Below the pieces are notes generated by a model that did no database searches, was not told where the DNA came from, and was given only the letters and a program-made list of their open reading frames with translations. Positions 24,443 through 32,777 of a stretch of DNA of 64,000 bases are shown here, piece after piece. The stretch is from Fibrobacter sp. UBA7003 (lineage in GTDB: Bacteria > Fibrobacterota > Fibrobacteria > Fibrobacterales > Fibrobacteraceae): positions 129,626 to 193,625 of the forward strand of contig DJXN01000008.1 in NCBI GenBank assembly GCA_002449765.1. The letters run 5' to 3'. Made by a program: the position numbers and the translations under genes. The first letter of the stretch is position 1. The number at the start of each line of letters is the position of its first letter.

Positions 24443-25568
24443 ATAATCCGAACTTTTTCACCTTGTAGTGCATCATGCGGGGGCTCACGGATATGTCGCG
24501 GCCGGCGGCACTCAGGTTCCCGTTGTTGCGGCGGAGCGCCTCGGTGAGGATTTCCTTCTCGTAGCTTTCGAGCAGTGCCGTAAGCGACGCGGTGCCTTCG
24601 GGGATAAGCGCCGTGCCGCTCGTGATGTCGGTCTGGAGCGTGGGCGGCAGGTCGTAGGCGTTGATGGCGACGTCGGTCGTGGCGAGGCAGGCGTGCTCGA
24701 TGCAGTTCTCGAGTTCGCGCACGTTGCCCGGCCAGTGGTAGCTCATGAGCATGTCGATGGCGGGGGTGCTGAGTCGCGCGATGTTCTTGCCGTACTTGAG
24801 GTTCATCTTCTCGATAAAGTGGTCGGCGAGCAAGAGGATGTCGGTCTTTCTCTGCGAGAGGTCGGGCAAGTTTATCTGGAATATGTTGAGGCGGTAGTAG
24901 AGGTCTTCGCGGAAAAGCCCCTGCTGCACGAGGGCCTCGAGGTTCTTGCCGGTGCTTGCGACGATGCGGATGTCGGAGCGCTGCTCGATGTTGCTCCCGA
25001 GCCTCTTGAAGGTGCGCCCCTGCATGAATTCCAGGAGCCGCGCCTGGCTTGCGGGGGAGAGTTCCGCGACTTCATCTAGGAATAGCGTGCCACCGCTTGC
25101 CTGCTCGGCCTTGCCGATGTGCCTGCTGGTGGCGCCGGTGAACGCGCCGCGCTCGTAGCCGAACAGTTCCGCCTCGAACGCGCTGGTGGTGTTGCCTTCG
25201 AGCGTGTCGCAGTTGAGGATGGTGAACGGCCTTGCCTTGCGGTCGGAAAGTTCGTGGATATAGCGGGCCACGTGTTCCTTGCCGGTGCCCGCGCCGCCGC
25301 GGACGAGAACGACGCCTTCGGTGTGGGCGATGTGCCTTGCCTGCCGCGCGACCTCCTGCATTTCGCGGGTGTTGCCGATGATGTCGCCCGCGCGGCCTTC
25401 CACGATGCCGCGGATTTTTTCGCATTCCGCCTCGTGTGCGGCGCGCAGGTCGGCGAATGCCTTGTCGAGAACGTCGTGGATGTGCGCGGAAAGGGCCCGC
25501 GCGGAGCGTCCGTGTAGTTCACGCTTGATTTTTTCGAGGGCTTCCTTTTCGATGCGTTCGATTTCCAT
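24441..25568 (-). CDS. NtrC/NifA-type sigma-54 activator
   Basis: 375 residues. The AAA+ domain has Walker A GGAGTGKE (91-98), the sigma-54-contacting GAFTGA (141-146) and Walker B in GTLFLDEVAEL. A C-terminal Fis-type helix-turn-helix (EALRRNNGNLSAAGRDISVSPRMMHYKVKKFGL) closes it. The N-terminal ~65 residues are a short helical segment with no receiver or GAF domain, so activity is not controlled by a standard phosphorelay. It is divergent from glnN, a strong hint that it controls nitrogen assimilation. ATG 25568 is preferred to a TTG at 25574; it lies 6 nt from a TATATT hexamer. Confidence 0.88.
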   Translation of the reverse strand: MEIERIEKEALEKIKRELHGRSARALSAHIHDVLDKAFADLRAAHEAECEKIRGIVEGRAGDIIGNTREMQEVARQARHIAHTEGVVLVRGGAGTGKEHVARYIHELSDRKARPFTILNCDTLEGNTTSAFEAELFGYERGAFTGATSRHIGKAEQASGGTLFLDEVAELSPASQARLLEFMQGRTFKRLGSNIEQRSDIRIVASTGKNLEALVQQGLFREDLYYRLNIFQINLPDLSQRKTDILLLADHFIEKMNLKYGKNIARLSTPAIDMLMSYHWPGNVRELENCIEHACLATTDVAINAYDLPPTLQTDITSGTALIPEGTASLTALLESYEKEILTEALRRNNGNLSAAGRDISVSPRMMHYKVKKFGL

Positions 25569-25574
25569 GCCCAA

Positions 25575-25580
25575 AATATA
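25575..25580 (-). promoter_or_regulatory. -10-like TATATT 6 nt before ATG of the NtrC-like gene
   Basis: Minus-strand TATATT followed by TTGGGC and ATG 25568. The same spacing is seen at eda and fic, implying a leaderless transcript. Confidence 0.5.
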
Positions 25581-25621
25581 CGTTGTTTTTAGGGTGGTGT
25601 TGCCGGTTTTCTCGTTTGCAC

Positions 25622-25670
25622 TTTACAAAAACGTAATAAAATGGTCTGATTTTACAAAAGTGTAATAAAA
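25622..25670. promoter_or_regulatory. Two 20-bp operator-like repeats between ntrC-like gene and glnN
   Basis: Repeats 25622-25641 and 25651-25670 agree at 18 of 20 positions, centres 29 bp apart (about three helical turns). Each contains the dyad TTAC-N6-GTAA. Position and symmetry suit binding of a dimeric regulator, most simply the divergent NtrC-type protein. A half-site-like GTAATAAAG lies nearer glnN at about 25732. No sigma-54 promoter with correct GG-N10-GC spacing was found. Confidence 0.65.
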
Positions 25671-25755
25671 CGTGGCTGAAAAAGGCGAAAAATTCCGTGC
25701 AATGCGTGCCCGCTCTTTCTAATTTTGCCGCGTAATAAAGAAAAGGAACGTGAAA

Positions 25756-27873
25756 ATGTCCACTACGCGTACAAAAACCATCTACGATATCGCGACCGCC
25801 ACCCCGGCCCCCGTGAAACCCGCCGAACCCGTCAATGTCGATTTTTACGGCGAGGACGTGTTCAATGCCGAAGCCATGCGCAGCTACCTCCCGAAGGATA
25901 TCTGCGAAAAGCTCCTGGCGACCATCGACGAGGGTGCCCCCCTCGACCCGAATATCGCGGGCGATGTCGCGCACGCCATGAAGAAGTGGGCGATGGACCG
26001 CGGTGCCACGCACTTTACGCACTGGTTCCAGCCGCTCACCGGCTCCACCGCCGAAAAACACGATTCCTTCCTGGAACCGAGCGGCTGCAAGGCCATCATG
26101 GTACTGAGCGGCAAGAACCTCATCGTCGGCGAACCGGATGCATCGAGTTTCCCGAGCGGCGGCCTTCGCTCTACGTTCGAAGCCCGCGGCTACACGGCCT
26201 GGGACCCGACCAGCCCCGCGTTCATCAAGCGTCACGGCAACGGTGCCACGCTCTGCATCCCGACCGCGTTCTGTAGCTACACCGGCGAGGCGCTCGACAA
26301 GAAGACCCCGCTTCTCCGTAGCCTCCAGGCGCTTTCCAAGTCCACCCGCCGCCTCATGACGTGTTTCAAGGCGGGCCCCAAGAAGACGACCGTCACGCTC
26401 GGCGCCGAACAGGAATACTTCCTCATCGACAAGCGCTTCTACCTGCAGCGCCCCGACCTCTACCAGTCCGGCCGCACCATCTTCGGTGCCACTCCCGCGA
26501 AGCACCAGCAGATGAACGACCACTACTTCGGGAGCATCCCGAGCCGTATCCTGAACTTCATGAACGACGTGGAGAAGGAACTCTGGAGGCTCGGCATTCC
26601 GGCGAAGACTCGCCATAATGAGGTCGCTCCCGCGCAGTTCGAACTTGCCCCGATTTTCGAGGAGGTGAACCTCGCGTGCGACCACAACATGCTCATCATG
26701 GAGACGCTCCGCAACGTGGCCGACCGCTACGGGTTAGTTTGTCTGCTGCACGAGAAGCCGTTCGCCGGCGTGAACGGTTCGGGCAAGCACAACAACTGGA
26801 GCCTTTCTTACGGCAAGGGAAACCTCCTGAATCCGGGCAAGGACCCGCACCAGAATGCCGTGTTCCTCACCGCGATCTGTGCCATTATCTACGCAGTGGA
26901 TACGCACGCCGACCTGCTCCGCATGACCTGCGCGGGTGCGGGCAACGACCACCGTCTCGGCGCGCACGAGGCTCCTCCGGCAATCATCTCCATCTACCTG
27001 GGCGACCAGCTGATGGACGTCATCGACCAGATCGAGCAGGGCTCCGCGAAGTCCAGCAAGCAGGCGGGCGCGATGAAGCTCGGGTCCGACATGCTGCCGC
27101 CGCTCCCGCGCGACGCTACCGACCGTAACCGTACATCGCCTTTCGCGTTCACCGGCAACAAGTTCGAGTTCCGTGCACCGGGTAGCAGCCAGAGCTGCTC
27201 CGAACCGAACGTGGTGCTCAACACGATCGTGGCCGAGGCGTTCGACATGATTGCCGAACAGCTCGAAAAGCTCGATGACAAGAACTTCCACACGGGCCTG
27301 CAGAAGATTCTGCAGAAGATAGTGAAGGAACACAAGCGCGTGCTCTACAACGGCAACGGCTACACCGACGAATGGGTGAAGGAAGCTGAACGCCGCGGAC
27401 TCCCGAACATCCGCACTTCGCTCGAGGCCCTCAAGGCGCTCACGAAGGACGAGAATGTGGAACTGTTCGAAAAGTACGGCGTGATGAACCGCCGCGAGAT
27501 GCTTTCGCGTTACGAGATTAACGTGGAAGACTTCCACAAGAGAATCCACATCGAGGGCGAAGTCGCCCGCGACCTCGCGAAGAACGTGATTCTCCCGAAG
27601 GTGGTGGAGGCCTACGAGAAGTCGTTACGTACAAACGAAATGGCCTTGAACCAGGGCTTCCCGGGGCTCGATACCTACGTGAAGTCCATTGGCGAAGGCT
27701 GTCGCTCGCTCACCGAATCGATTGCTGCACTTGAAGCATCTCTCGAAGGCGAACACGAGGGAATCATCGCTGCCGTCGCTGGCCTCCGCAAGGTGGTGGA
27801 CGGCCTCGAGAAGATTGTGCCCGACGAGATGTGGCCTCTGCCTAAATACCGCGAGATGCTTTTCATTTACTAA
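25756..27873 (+). CDS. glnN: Type III glutamine synthetase
   Basis: Condenses ammonium and glutamate to glutamine with ATP. At 705 residues it has GSIII size, much longer than GSI or GSII. Visible family blocks include LGAEQEYFLID, RHNEVAPAQFELAPIFEE, CLLHEKPFAGVNGSGKHNNWSL, GNDHRLGAHEAPPAI and NRTSPFAFTGNKFEFRAPGSS, covering the metal and glutamate sites. ATG 25756 is chosen over an in-frame GTG at 25750. GSIII is the main ammonium-assimilating synthetase in several rumen anaerobes. Upstream operator-like repeats and a divergent NtrC-type gene suggest nitrogen control; a strong hairpin spans its stop codon. Confidence 0.96.
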   Translation: MSTTRTKTIYDIATATPAPVKPAEPVNVDFYGEDVFNAEAMRSYLPKDICEKLLATIDEGAPLDPNIAGDVAHAMKKWAMDRGATHFTHWFQPLTGSTAEKHDSFLEPSGCKAIMVLSGKNLIVGEPDASSFPSGGLRSTFEARGYTAWDPTSPAFIKRHGNGATLCIPTAFCSYTGEALDKKTPLLRSLQALSKSTRRLMTCFKAGPKKTTVTLGAEQEYFLIDKRFYLQRPDLYQSGRTIFGATPAKHQQMNDHYFGSIPSRILNFMNDVEKELWRLGIPAKTRHNEVAPAQFELAPIFEEVNLACDHNMLIMETLRNVADRYGLVCLLHEKPFAGVNGSGKHNNWSLSYGKGNLLNPGKDPHQNAVFLTAICAIIYAVDTHADLLRMTCAGAGNDHRLGAHEAPPAIISIYLGDQLMDVIDQIEQGSAKSSKQAGAMKLGSDMLPPLPRDATDRNRTSPFAFTGNKFEFRAPGSSQSCSEPNVVLNTIVAEAFDMIAEQLEKLDDKNFHTGLQKILQKIVKEHKRVLYNGNGYTDEWVKEAERRGLPNIRTSLEALKALTKDENVELFEKYGVMNRREMLSRYEINVEDFHKRIHIEGEVARDLAKNVILPKVVEAYEKSLRTNEMALNQGFPGLDTYVKSIGEGCRSLTESIAALEASLEGEHEGIIAAVAGLRKVVDGLEKIVPDEMWPLPKYREMLFIY

Positions 27874-27883
27874 TGAAAAGCAT
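27856..27883 (+). other. Perfect hairpin spanning the glnN stop codon
   Basis: A 12-bp stem (27856-27867 with 27872-27883) with a 4-nt loop that contains the first bases of the TAA stop. No T run follows, so it is not a standard intrinsic terminator. It could protect or process the 3' end of the mRNA. Confidence 0.7.
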
Positions 27884-27919
27884 GGCCGAGCGTCGTAAAT
27901 TTCTATCTTTGGGCGCGCT

Positions 27920-29353
27920 ATGCTATTTTCGGAACTTCCCCTTGCAAATCCCCTGCAGCGCGCGGTGCGCGCTGTCGGTTACAAAAAACCCACTCCGATT
28001 CAGGAGCGTTCCATCCCGAGCCTGCTCGAAGGACGCGACCTGCTGGGTATTGCCCAGACGGGGACGGGGAAGACGGCGGCGTTCGCGCTCCCGATTCTGC
28101 AGCGCCTGCTCGATTCCGGAAAGTTCCGTGCGCCTAAGACCTGCCGCGCGTTGGTTTTACTGCCGACCCGCGAGCTTGCCATCCAGGTGGAGGATTGCTT
28201 TAAGCAATATGCGCAGTTTACCGCGATTTCGACGGCGTGCATCTTTGGCGGCGTGAGCGATGCTTCCCAGAAGCGAAACCTTGTCCGCGGTGTAGACGTG
28301 CTCGTGGCGACTCCGGGCCGCCTGCTCGATCTGATTGGCCAGAAGGCGGTGTCGCTGAAGGCTCTCGAGTTCTTTGTGCTCGATGAGGCCGACCGCATGC
28401 TCGACATGGGATTTATCCATGATATCCGCAAGGTGGTGGCGCTGCTCCCGCCTGTGCGCCAGAACCTGTTCTTCAGCGCGACGATGCCCGACGACATCAC
28501 GAAGCTTGCGGCGACAATCCTGCGCCCGGATCCGGTGCGTGTGGAAGTGGCTCCGCAGAGCACGCCCATCGAACGCATCCGCCAGGAACTTTACCGCATC
28601 GACAAGCGCCGCAAGGGGGCCCTGCTGAAGGAACTTTTGCTTGCCCATCCCGAGATGACGAAGGTGCTCGTGTTCAGCCGCACCAAGCATGGTGCGGACA
28701 AGATAACGCGAGTCCTTGAAAAGGCGGGCGTCAAGTGCGCGGCGATTCACGGGAACAAGAGTCAGAACCGCAGGCAGGAAGCCCTGGGGAACTTCAAGAA
28801 CGAAAAGATCCGCGTGCTTGTGGCGACTGACATTGCCGCCCGCGGTATCGATGTGGACGACGTTTCGCACGTGTTCAACTACGACTTGCCCGATGTGCCC
28901 GAGACGTTCGTTCACCGCATCGGACGTACGGCCCGTGCGGGCAAGGACGGCATCGCGATTTCGTTCTGCGCTCCCGACGAGGAACAGGACTTGCGCGCCA
29001 TCGAAAAATTGACGCGCATCCGTATCCCGGAAGGCGACAAGGCGATATATGAGAAGTTGCCGCCCCCGCAGAAGGAGACCGCCGAGAGCGAGATGCGCAA
29101 TGCGCGCGGCCGCATGAACCGTGGCGAGGCGCAGGCCCGTGCCGAGAAGTCCCGCGAGAAGAAGCCCGCCTGCGGTTTAACGCCGAAAAAAGACGAGCGC
29201 CGGGCCGAACAGAAGCATACAGACCCTCGCCTACGCGAGGGTGACGTGCGCCCTGAAAACGGTATGCCCCGCCATAAGCATCGTCGCAACCGCCCGGGCA
29301 GCCGTGCCCGCAAGCGCATGCGCGAAAACGGCGGCTATTCCACGACGCTGTAG
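27920..29353 (+). CDS. DEAD-box RNA helicase, RhlE-like
   Basis: 477 residues with all core motifs: Q motif (Gln28), Walker A AQTGTGKT (45-52), PTRELA, TPGR, DEAD (about 154), SAT, and HRIGRTARAG near residue 331. The C-terminal tail (about 390-477) is basic and disordered, ending KHRRNRPGSRARKRMREN, as usual for RNA-binding tails of RhlE-type proteins. Within the tail a perfect hairpin-forming repeat (29223-29242) encodes PRLREGD, which looks like a genomic repeat that landed in the frame. Its last 19 bases overlap the end of the convergent fic-like gene. Confidence 0.92.
   Translation: MLFSELPLANPLQRAVRAVGYKKPTPIQERSIPSLLEGRDLLGIAQTGTGKTAAFALPILQRLLDSGKFRAPKTCRALVLLPTRELAIQVEDCFKQYAQFTAISTACIFGGVSDASQKRNLVRGVDVLVATPGRLLDLIGQKAVSLKALEFFVLDEADRMLDMGFIHDIRKVVALLPPVRQNLFFSATMPDDITKLAATILRPDPVRVEVAPQSTPIERIRQELYRIDKRRKGALLKELLLAHPEMTKVLVFSRTKHGADKITRVLEKAGVKCAAIHGNKSQNRRQEALGNFKNEKIRVLVATDIAARGIDVDDVSHVFNYDLPDVPETFVHRIGRTARAGKDGIAISFCAPDEEQDLRAIEKLTRIRIPEGDKAIYEKLPPPQKETAESEMRNARGRMNRGEAQARAEKSREKKPACGLTPKKDERRAEQKHTDPRLREGDVRPENGMPRHKHRRNRPGSRARKRMRENGGYSTTL
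29223..29242. repeat. Short palindromic repeat inside the helicase tail
   Basis: Arms ACCCTCGC and GCGAGGGT around a 4-nt loop. It resembles a dispersed intergenic palindrome, here translated as part of the disordered C terminus. Confidence 0.6.
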
Positions 29354-30351
29354 GTCTGGCTGCGTCCGCCCTTCTTGTTTGCAGAAACAAGCCCCTTCTC
29401 GATGAGGCTCTGTATTTCGCGTAATGCGGTGTCGTGGCTTGTGCCGAAGAGGGCGGCGACGTCCTTTGCGGTGAAGTTCCTGGGAAGTTTTTCCGTGAGG
29501 GCCGAATTCAGGAGCAGCTGCTCCCTTTCGGTTGTCTGCACTCCCGAATGTCTTGCCAGGAATCGAAAACGCTTGGTCTCAAATTCTATTGCCGATTCGC
29601 TTGTCTGTACCGATTCCTCTATTTGTTTCAGGAACCACAGGATCCATTCCGTGAGGTCCCCGTTGCCGCATTGGGCCCTGTTCAGCGTGCGGAAGTATTC
29701 TTCGCGGTTCTTGAGGATTTGGCGGTTCAGGGAATAGTGCATGCGTGCGGATTTTTGTGCGCGGCTCAACTGCAGTGCCGTAATGGCGCGCGCGATGCGC
29801 CCGTTCGCCCTGTCGAAGGGACGCAGCGTCAGGAACCAGAAGTGCGCGATGGCGGCTTTGATGGTGCCGTCTGTGGAGGAATTCTCGAACCACCGCAGGA
29901 AGTTTTCCATTTCGGCAGGCAGGCGTTCGGGACCCGGTCCCGTAAAGTGCAGGCCTTCCGTGTCGGACGAGATTTCGCTTACGTTGCTGCGCCATGCCGC
30001 CACCCGGTTCCCGACCAGGGAGCCGTACCAGTTGGAGAGGCGATCCTGAGAGAGGGGGACCGTGTAGTTTTCGATGGCGCCGATGTAGTTCTGTACATGG
30101 GCGCTGCTTCCCTGGGCGCGGAGCGAAACTTCGGTCCGGATGGTGTCGGCGTCGAGTTCGGTCCCGTCGATGGCAAAATTCGCGACGATGTCCTCGGTGA
30201 TGAGGTCCGTCTCCAGGTCCTTGGTGCCTGCGAAGGAGAGGAGGCCCGCGAGTCTGCCCTCGCTGAAGCGTGCCCTGCCGAGTGCGTCGAGCACCCGCGC
30301 GGAGTCGAACCTGAAGCGCGTCCAGTCGGGAAATTGGTGGATGAACAGCAT
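29335..30351 (-). CDS. Fic-domain protein with degenerate active site
   Basis: 338 residues. An N-terminal DUF4172-like segment (FPDWTRFRFD, RARFSEGRLAG) precedes a Fic domain, with a winged helix at the C terminus (NFTAKDVAALFGTSHDTALREIQSL). Standard Fic enzymes transfer AMP using HPFxDGNGRxxR. Here the motif reads RPFDRANGRIAR (177-188): catalytic His is Arg, the metal-binding Asp is Arg and the Gly is Ala. The inhibitory-helix motif SxxIEG is also altered to NFAIDG. AMP transfer is therefore doubtful; the DNA-binding C terminus suggests a regulatory remainder. ATG 30351 lies 6 nt from a TATATT hexamer and has no ribosome binding site. Confidence 0.85.
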   Translation of the reverse strand: MLFIHQFPDWTRFRFDSARVLDALGRARFSEGRLAGLLSFAGTKDLETDLITEDIVANFAIDGTELDADTIRTEVSLRAQGSSAHVQNYIGAIENYTVPLSQDRLSNWYGSLVGNRVAAWRSNVSEISSDTEGLHFTGPGPERLPAEMENFLRWFENSSTDGTIKAAIAHFWFLTLRPFDRANGRIARAITALQLSRAQKSARMHYSLNRQILKNREEYFRTLNRAQCGNGDLTEWILWFLKQIEESVQTSESAIEFETKRFRFLARHSGVQTTEREQLLLNSALTEKLPRNFTAKDVAALFGTSHDTALREIQSLIEKGLVSANKKGGRSQTYSVVE

Positions 30352-30357
30352 GCAAAT

Positions 30358-30363
30358 AATATA
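30358..30363 (-). promoter_or_regulatory. -10-like TATATT 6 nt before ATG of the Fic gene
   Basis: Minus-strand TATATT, then ATTTGC, then ATG 30351; no room for a ribosome binding site if transcription starts at the usual distance. Confidence 0.45.
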
Positions 30364-30413
30364 GTCTATTTTACGCAAATTGTGCGTCGGAAGTTGCTCG
30401 GTATGCGTATTCG

Positions 30414-30442
30414 TTGAAAAGGCGATGCCCTTTTTTTATATT
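30414..30442 (+). promoter_or_regulatory. Sigma70-type promoter of the cobalamin-uptake operon
   Basis: TTGAAA (30414-30419), a 17-nt spacer and TATATT (30437-30442). Transcription would begin near 30449, a few bases before the P1 helix of the riboswitch, so promoter and aptamer agree with each other. Confidence 0.8.
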
Positions 30443-30452
30443 TGGCGAAAAA

Positions 30453-30639
30453 GTTTCCTGTGCCCTGAAAAGCTCTTGCAGGCGGCCCCGGTTGCCCGCA
30501 AGGAGAGAACCCCGTGAAAGCCGGGGGCGGTCGCGCCGCTGTAAGGGAGGACGAAACCGGTATGAACCAATGTGCGAGAAATCGCATGTGAAGGAGCCGG
30601 GAGTAGGATGATCCCCGAGCCAGAAGAACTGCGGGAAAC
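30453..30639 (+). ncRNA. Cobalamin (AdoCbl) riboswitch
   Basis: About 187 nt. The ends pair as P1 (GTTTCC 30453-30458 with GGAAAC 30634-30639). The core has the hallmark order of the class: a CCCCGTGAAAGCCGGGG-type hairpin, GCCGCTGTAAGGGAGGACGAAA, a CCGGTATG/hairpin arm, and the terminal box GAGCCAGAAGA. The switch lies just before the start of a BtuB-like receptor. Bound cobalamin should sequester the translation start region (GAGG at 30648), lowering synthesis of the uptake system when the vitamin is plentiful. Confidence 0.93.
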
Positions 30640-30655
30640 GTGATGTTGAGGAACG

Positions 30656-32710
30656 ATGCGAACGACATCTTTCTGCAAAGCCGCGATGTATGCGGTGTTT
30701 TTGTGCTGTGCTTGGGCTAGTGCCCATGCGCAAGTTTCCGTGTCTTCCAAGGAAACCACTGTCGATGAGTCCGCGCCCGTGCAGGACCTGGGCGTTTCGG
30801 AGGTCGAATCCTACGCTATCGCCGAGACAGAAAATCCGGGAACGGACTACATGGAAATTACGCCTTCCGCATGGGAGGGCCTAGGCCTTTCGGCTTCCGA
30901 AGTCATTTCATCGCTTTCGGGCATCCAGGGTTACAAGCAGGGCGGCATGGGCAGTTTCCAGACGGTGTCCATCCGCGGGATTGCCGCGCGTAACGTGCTT
31001 GTCTGCATCGACGGCATTCCCCTGAACGATGCGGGCGGCGGTGCTGCCGACCTGGGGGCGATCGACCTCAACAATATCGAGAGGATAGAGGTCTACAAGG
31101 ACAGGGTCCCGGCGAAGTTCGGCGGCGCGGGCCTTGGCGGTGCAATTAATTTCGTGACCAAGGATGCGCTGCATAGCGGCAAGAACCCGAAGGGGCGCGT
31201 CATCGCGAGTTTCGGTTCGCACAACACGTTCGAGGGTTCCGTGCAGGTTTCAGCGAGCGTCAAGGACAGCGTGCAGTTCTCCGCGACGGCATCCATGCGC
31301 CACAGCGACAACGACTACGAGTTTGAAAACCGCAACGGCACGCTCTATAACGACGAGGACGATTTCAAGGACAGGCGCAGGAACGCGGAGTTCACGGAAT
31401 ATTCCGGCAGCTTCCAGTACCGCATGCTCCACGGGAACGGGTTCTTCTCTACTTTGTCTGCAAGCGCGTTGCACACGCAGGCGGGGAACCCGGGCCTGGA
31501 AGATCTGCAGACCTTCGTGGCGGAATTTACGGGCGACATGATGCAGGTGGCTTACCGCCTGGAATTTCCGACGGTTGCCGACATCTTGCTCCTGACGGCG
31601 GGTGTTACCGGCAAGTTCGAGAAGAACATGTCCTCGTCGTATTACCCGCTCGATAAGATTGGATTCCTCTCGAAGGATTTCAGGGAGTACGGGCTTGCGG
31701 GCTACAGGGTTATTCCCGAAATGTCGGCGAATCTCTTGCTGGACAAGTTCGAGGCTTACCTGCGCCTTGCGGGTAGCGCGGAACTCTGGGAATCGCGTGG
31801 TACGCTCAAGAAGTTTGAACTGGAACGCCTCGCGGGTTCGATTGCGGGCAATGCGGAATACAACTTTACGGATTGGTTCTCGCTTTTTGCCGAAGGCAAC
31901 ATCCTCAAAACGTACGACGATATCGGTGGCGGCCAGGTGCTGATGACTACGGGCTCTGCGGTGGTGGACGAGGCGACGGATCGTGACCTGAGCCTTGCGG
32001 GAATGGTGCAGGCGAAACTCGGGAAGAAGGATTCCTGGATCGGCGGCAACGTCTCGTTCGGGCGCTTCTACAGGCAGCCGCAGCTGATGGAACTCTACGG
32101 CGTGTATCCGGGAACCCTTTCTAGCCCCACGCTCAAGGATGAATCGGCCTTGCGTTTTGCGGCAGGCCTTTCGTTTGCTACCCCGAAGAACCGTTCGGTA
32201 TTGCGTGCCACCTATTTCGAGAACCATGTCGAGAACGGTATATACTGGATTACGAGTACCAACTTGATGAAGGCCTTCAATGTCGACAAGTCGCTTATCC
32301 GTGGGGTGGAACTCGAACTGGAAAGCCGTCCGGCGAAATTTTTCCAGACCGTGCTGCGCGGGACTATCCAGGACCCGCGTGATGACGGCGCGAACAGGGC
32401 CTACAACGGAAACTTGTTGCCGGGCGAACCTGTGCACAGCTATTTTGCCGAGGGCACGTTCTTCTTGCCGTTTGACCTGAGGGCCATTTTCCAGGCCACG
32501 TACAGGACGCGGATTTATAGTGACCGCTTGAATTTCACGAGGCAGCCTCCGGTTGCCCGTTACAACGCTTCGCTCGCATGGCAGCCGTGGGAAAAGACGC
32601 AGGTTATATTCGTGGTAGACAACATTTCGGATGAGACGTATCGCAATATTTATACGCCCTTCCCGGCGCCCGGTCGAGAATACAGGTTTACACTCATACA
32701 GGGGTTCTAG
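30656..32710 (+). CDS. btuB: TonB-dependent outer-membrane receptor, BtuB-like
   Basis: 684 residues: signal peptide (about 1-25, ending AHA), a plug domain (about 60-170 with GIQGYKQGGMGSFQTVSIRG, NVLVCIDGIPLND, IERIEVYKDRVPAKFGGAGLGGAINFVTK) and a 22-strand barrel ending in the outer-membrane signature F (REYRFTLIQGF). The TonB box would be in the segment QDLGVSEVES. The riboswitch upstream identifies cobalamin or another corrinoid as the likely substrate. No BtuCDF importer follows in the window. Confidence 0.88.
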   Translation: MRTTSFCKAAMYAVFLCCAWASAHAQVSVSSKETTVDESAPVQDLGVSEVESYAIAETENPGTDYMEITPSAWEGLGLSASEVISSLSGIQGYKQGGMGSFQTVSIRGIAARNVLVCIDGIPLNDAGGGAADLGAIDLNNIERIEVYKDRVPAKFGGAGLGGAINFVTKDALHSGKNPKGRVIASFGSHNTFEGSVQVSASVKDSVQFSATASMRHSDNDYEFENRNGTLYNDEDDFKDRRRNAEFTEYSGSFQYRMLHGNGFFSTLSASALHTQAGNPGLEDLQTFVAEFTGDMMQVAYRLEFPTVADILLLTAGVTGKFEKNMSSSYYPLDKIGFLSKDFREYGLAGYRVIPEMSANLLLDKFEAYLRLAGSAELWESRGTLKKFELERLAGSIAGNAEYNFTDWFSLFAEGNILKTYDDIGGGQVLMTTGSAVVDEATDRDLSLAGMVQAKLGKKDSWIGGNVSFGRFYRQPQLMELYGVYPGTLSSPTLKDESALRFAAGLSFATPKNRSVLRATYFENHVENGIYWITSTNLMKAFNVDKSLIRGVELELESRPAKFFQTVLRGTIQDPRDDGANRAYNGNLLPGEPVHSYFAEGTFFLPFDLRAIFQATYRTRIYSDRLNFTRQPPVARYNASLAWQPWEKTQVIFVVDNISDETYRNIYTPFPAPGREYRFTLIQGF

Positions 32711-32777
32711 CCCCCGCGCATTACCGAGTACATAGGGTTATGACAAAGTAATTGCGTAAAGCCAGAAAGGACAAACC

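Noticed and set aside
25670-25755. Possible sigma-54 promoter before glnN (GG ... GC near 25674)
   Set aside because: The spacing between GG and GC is 9 instead of 10 and the flanks do not fit, so it was not annotated.
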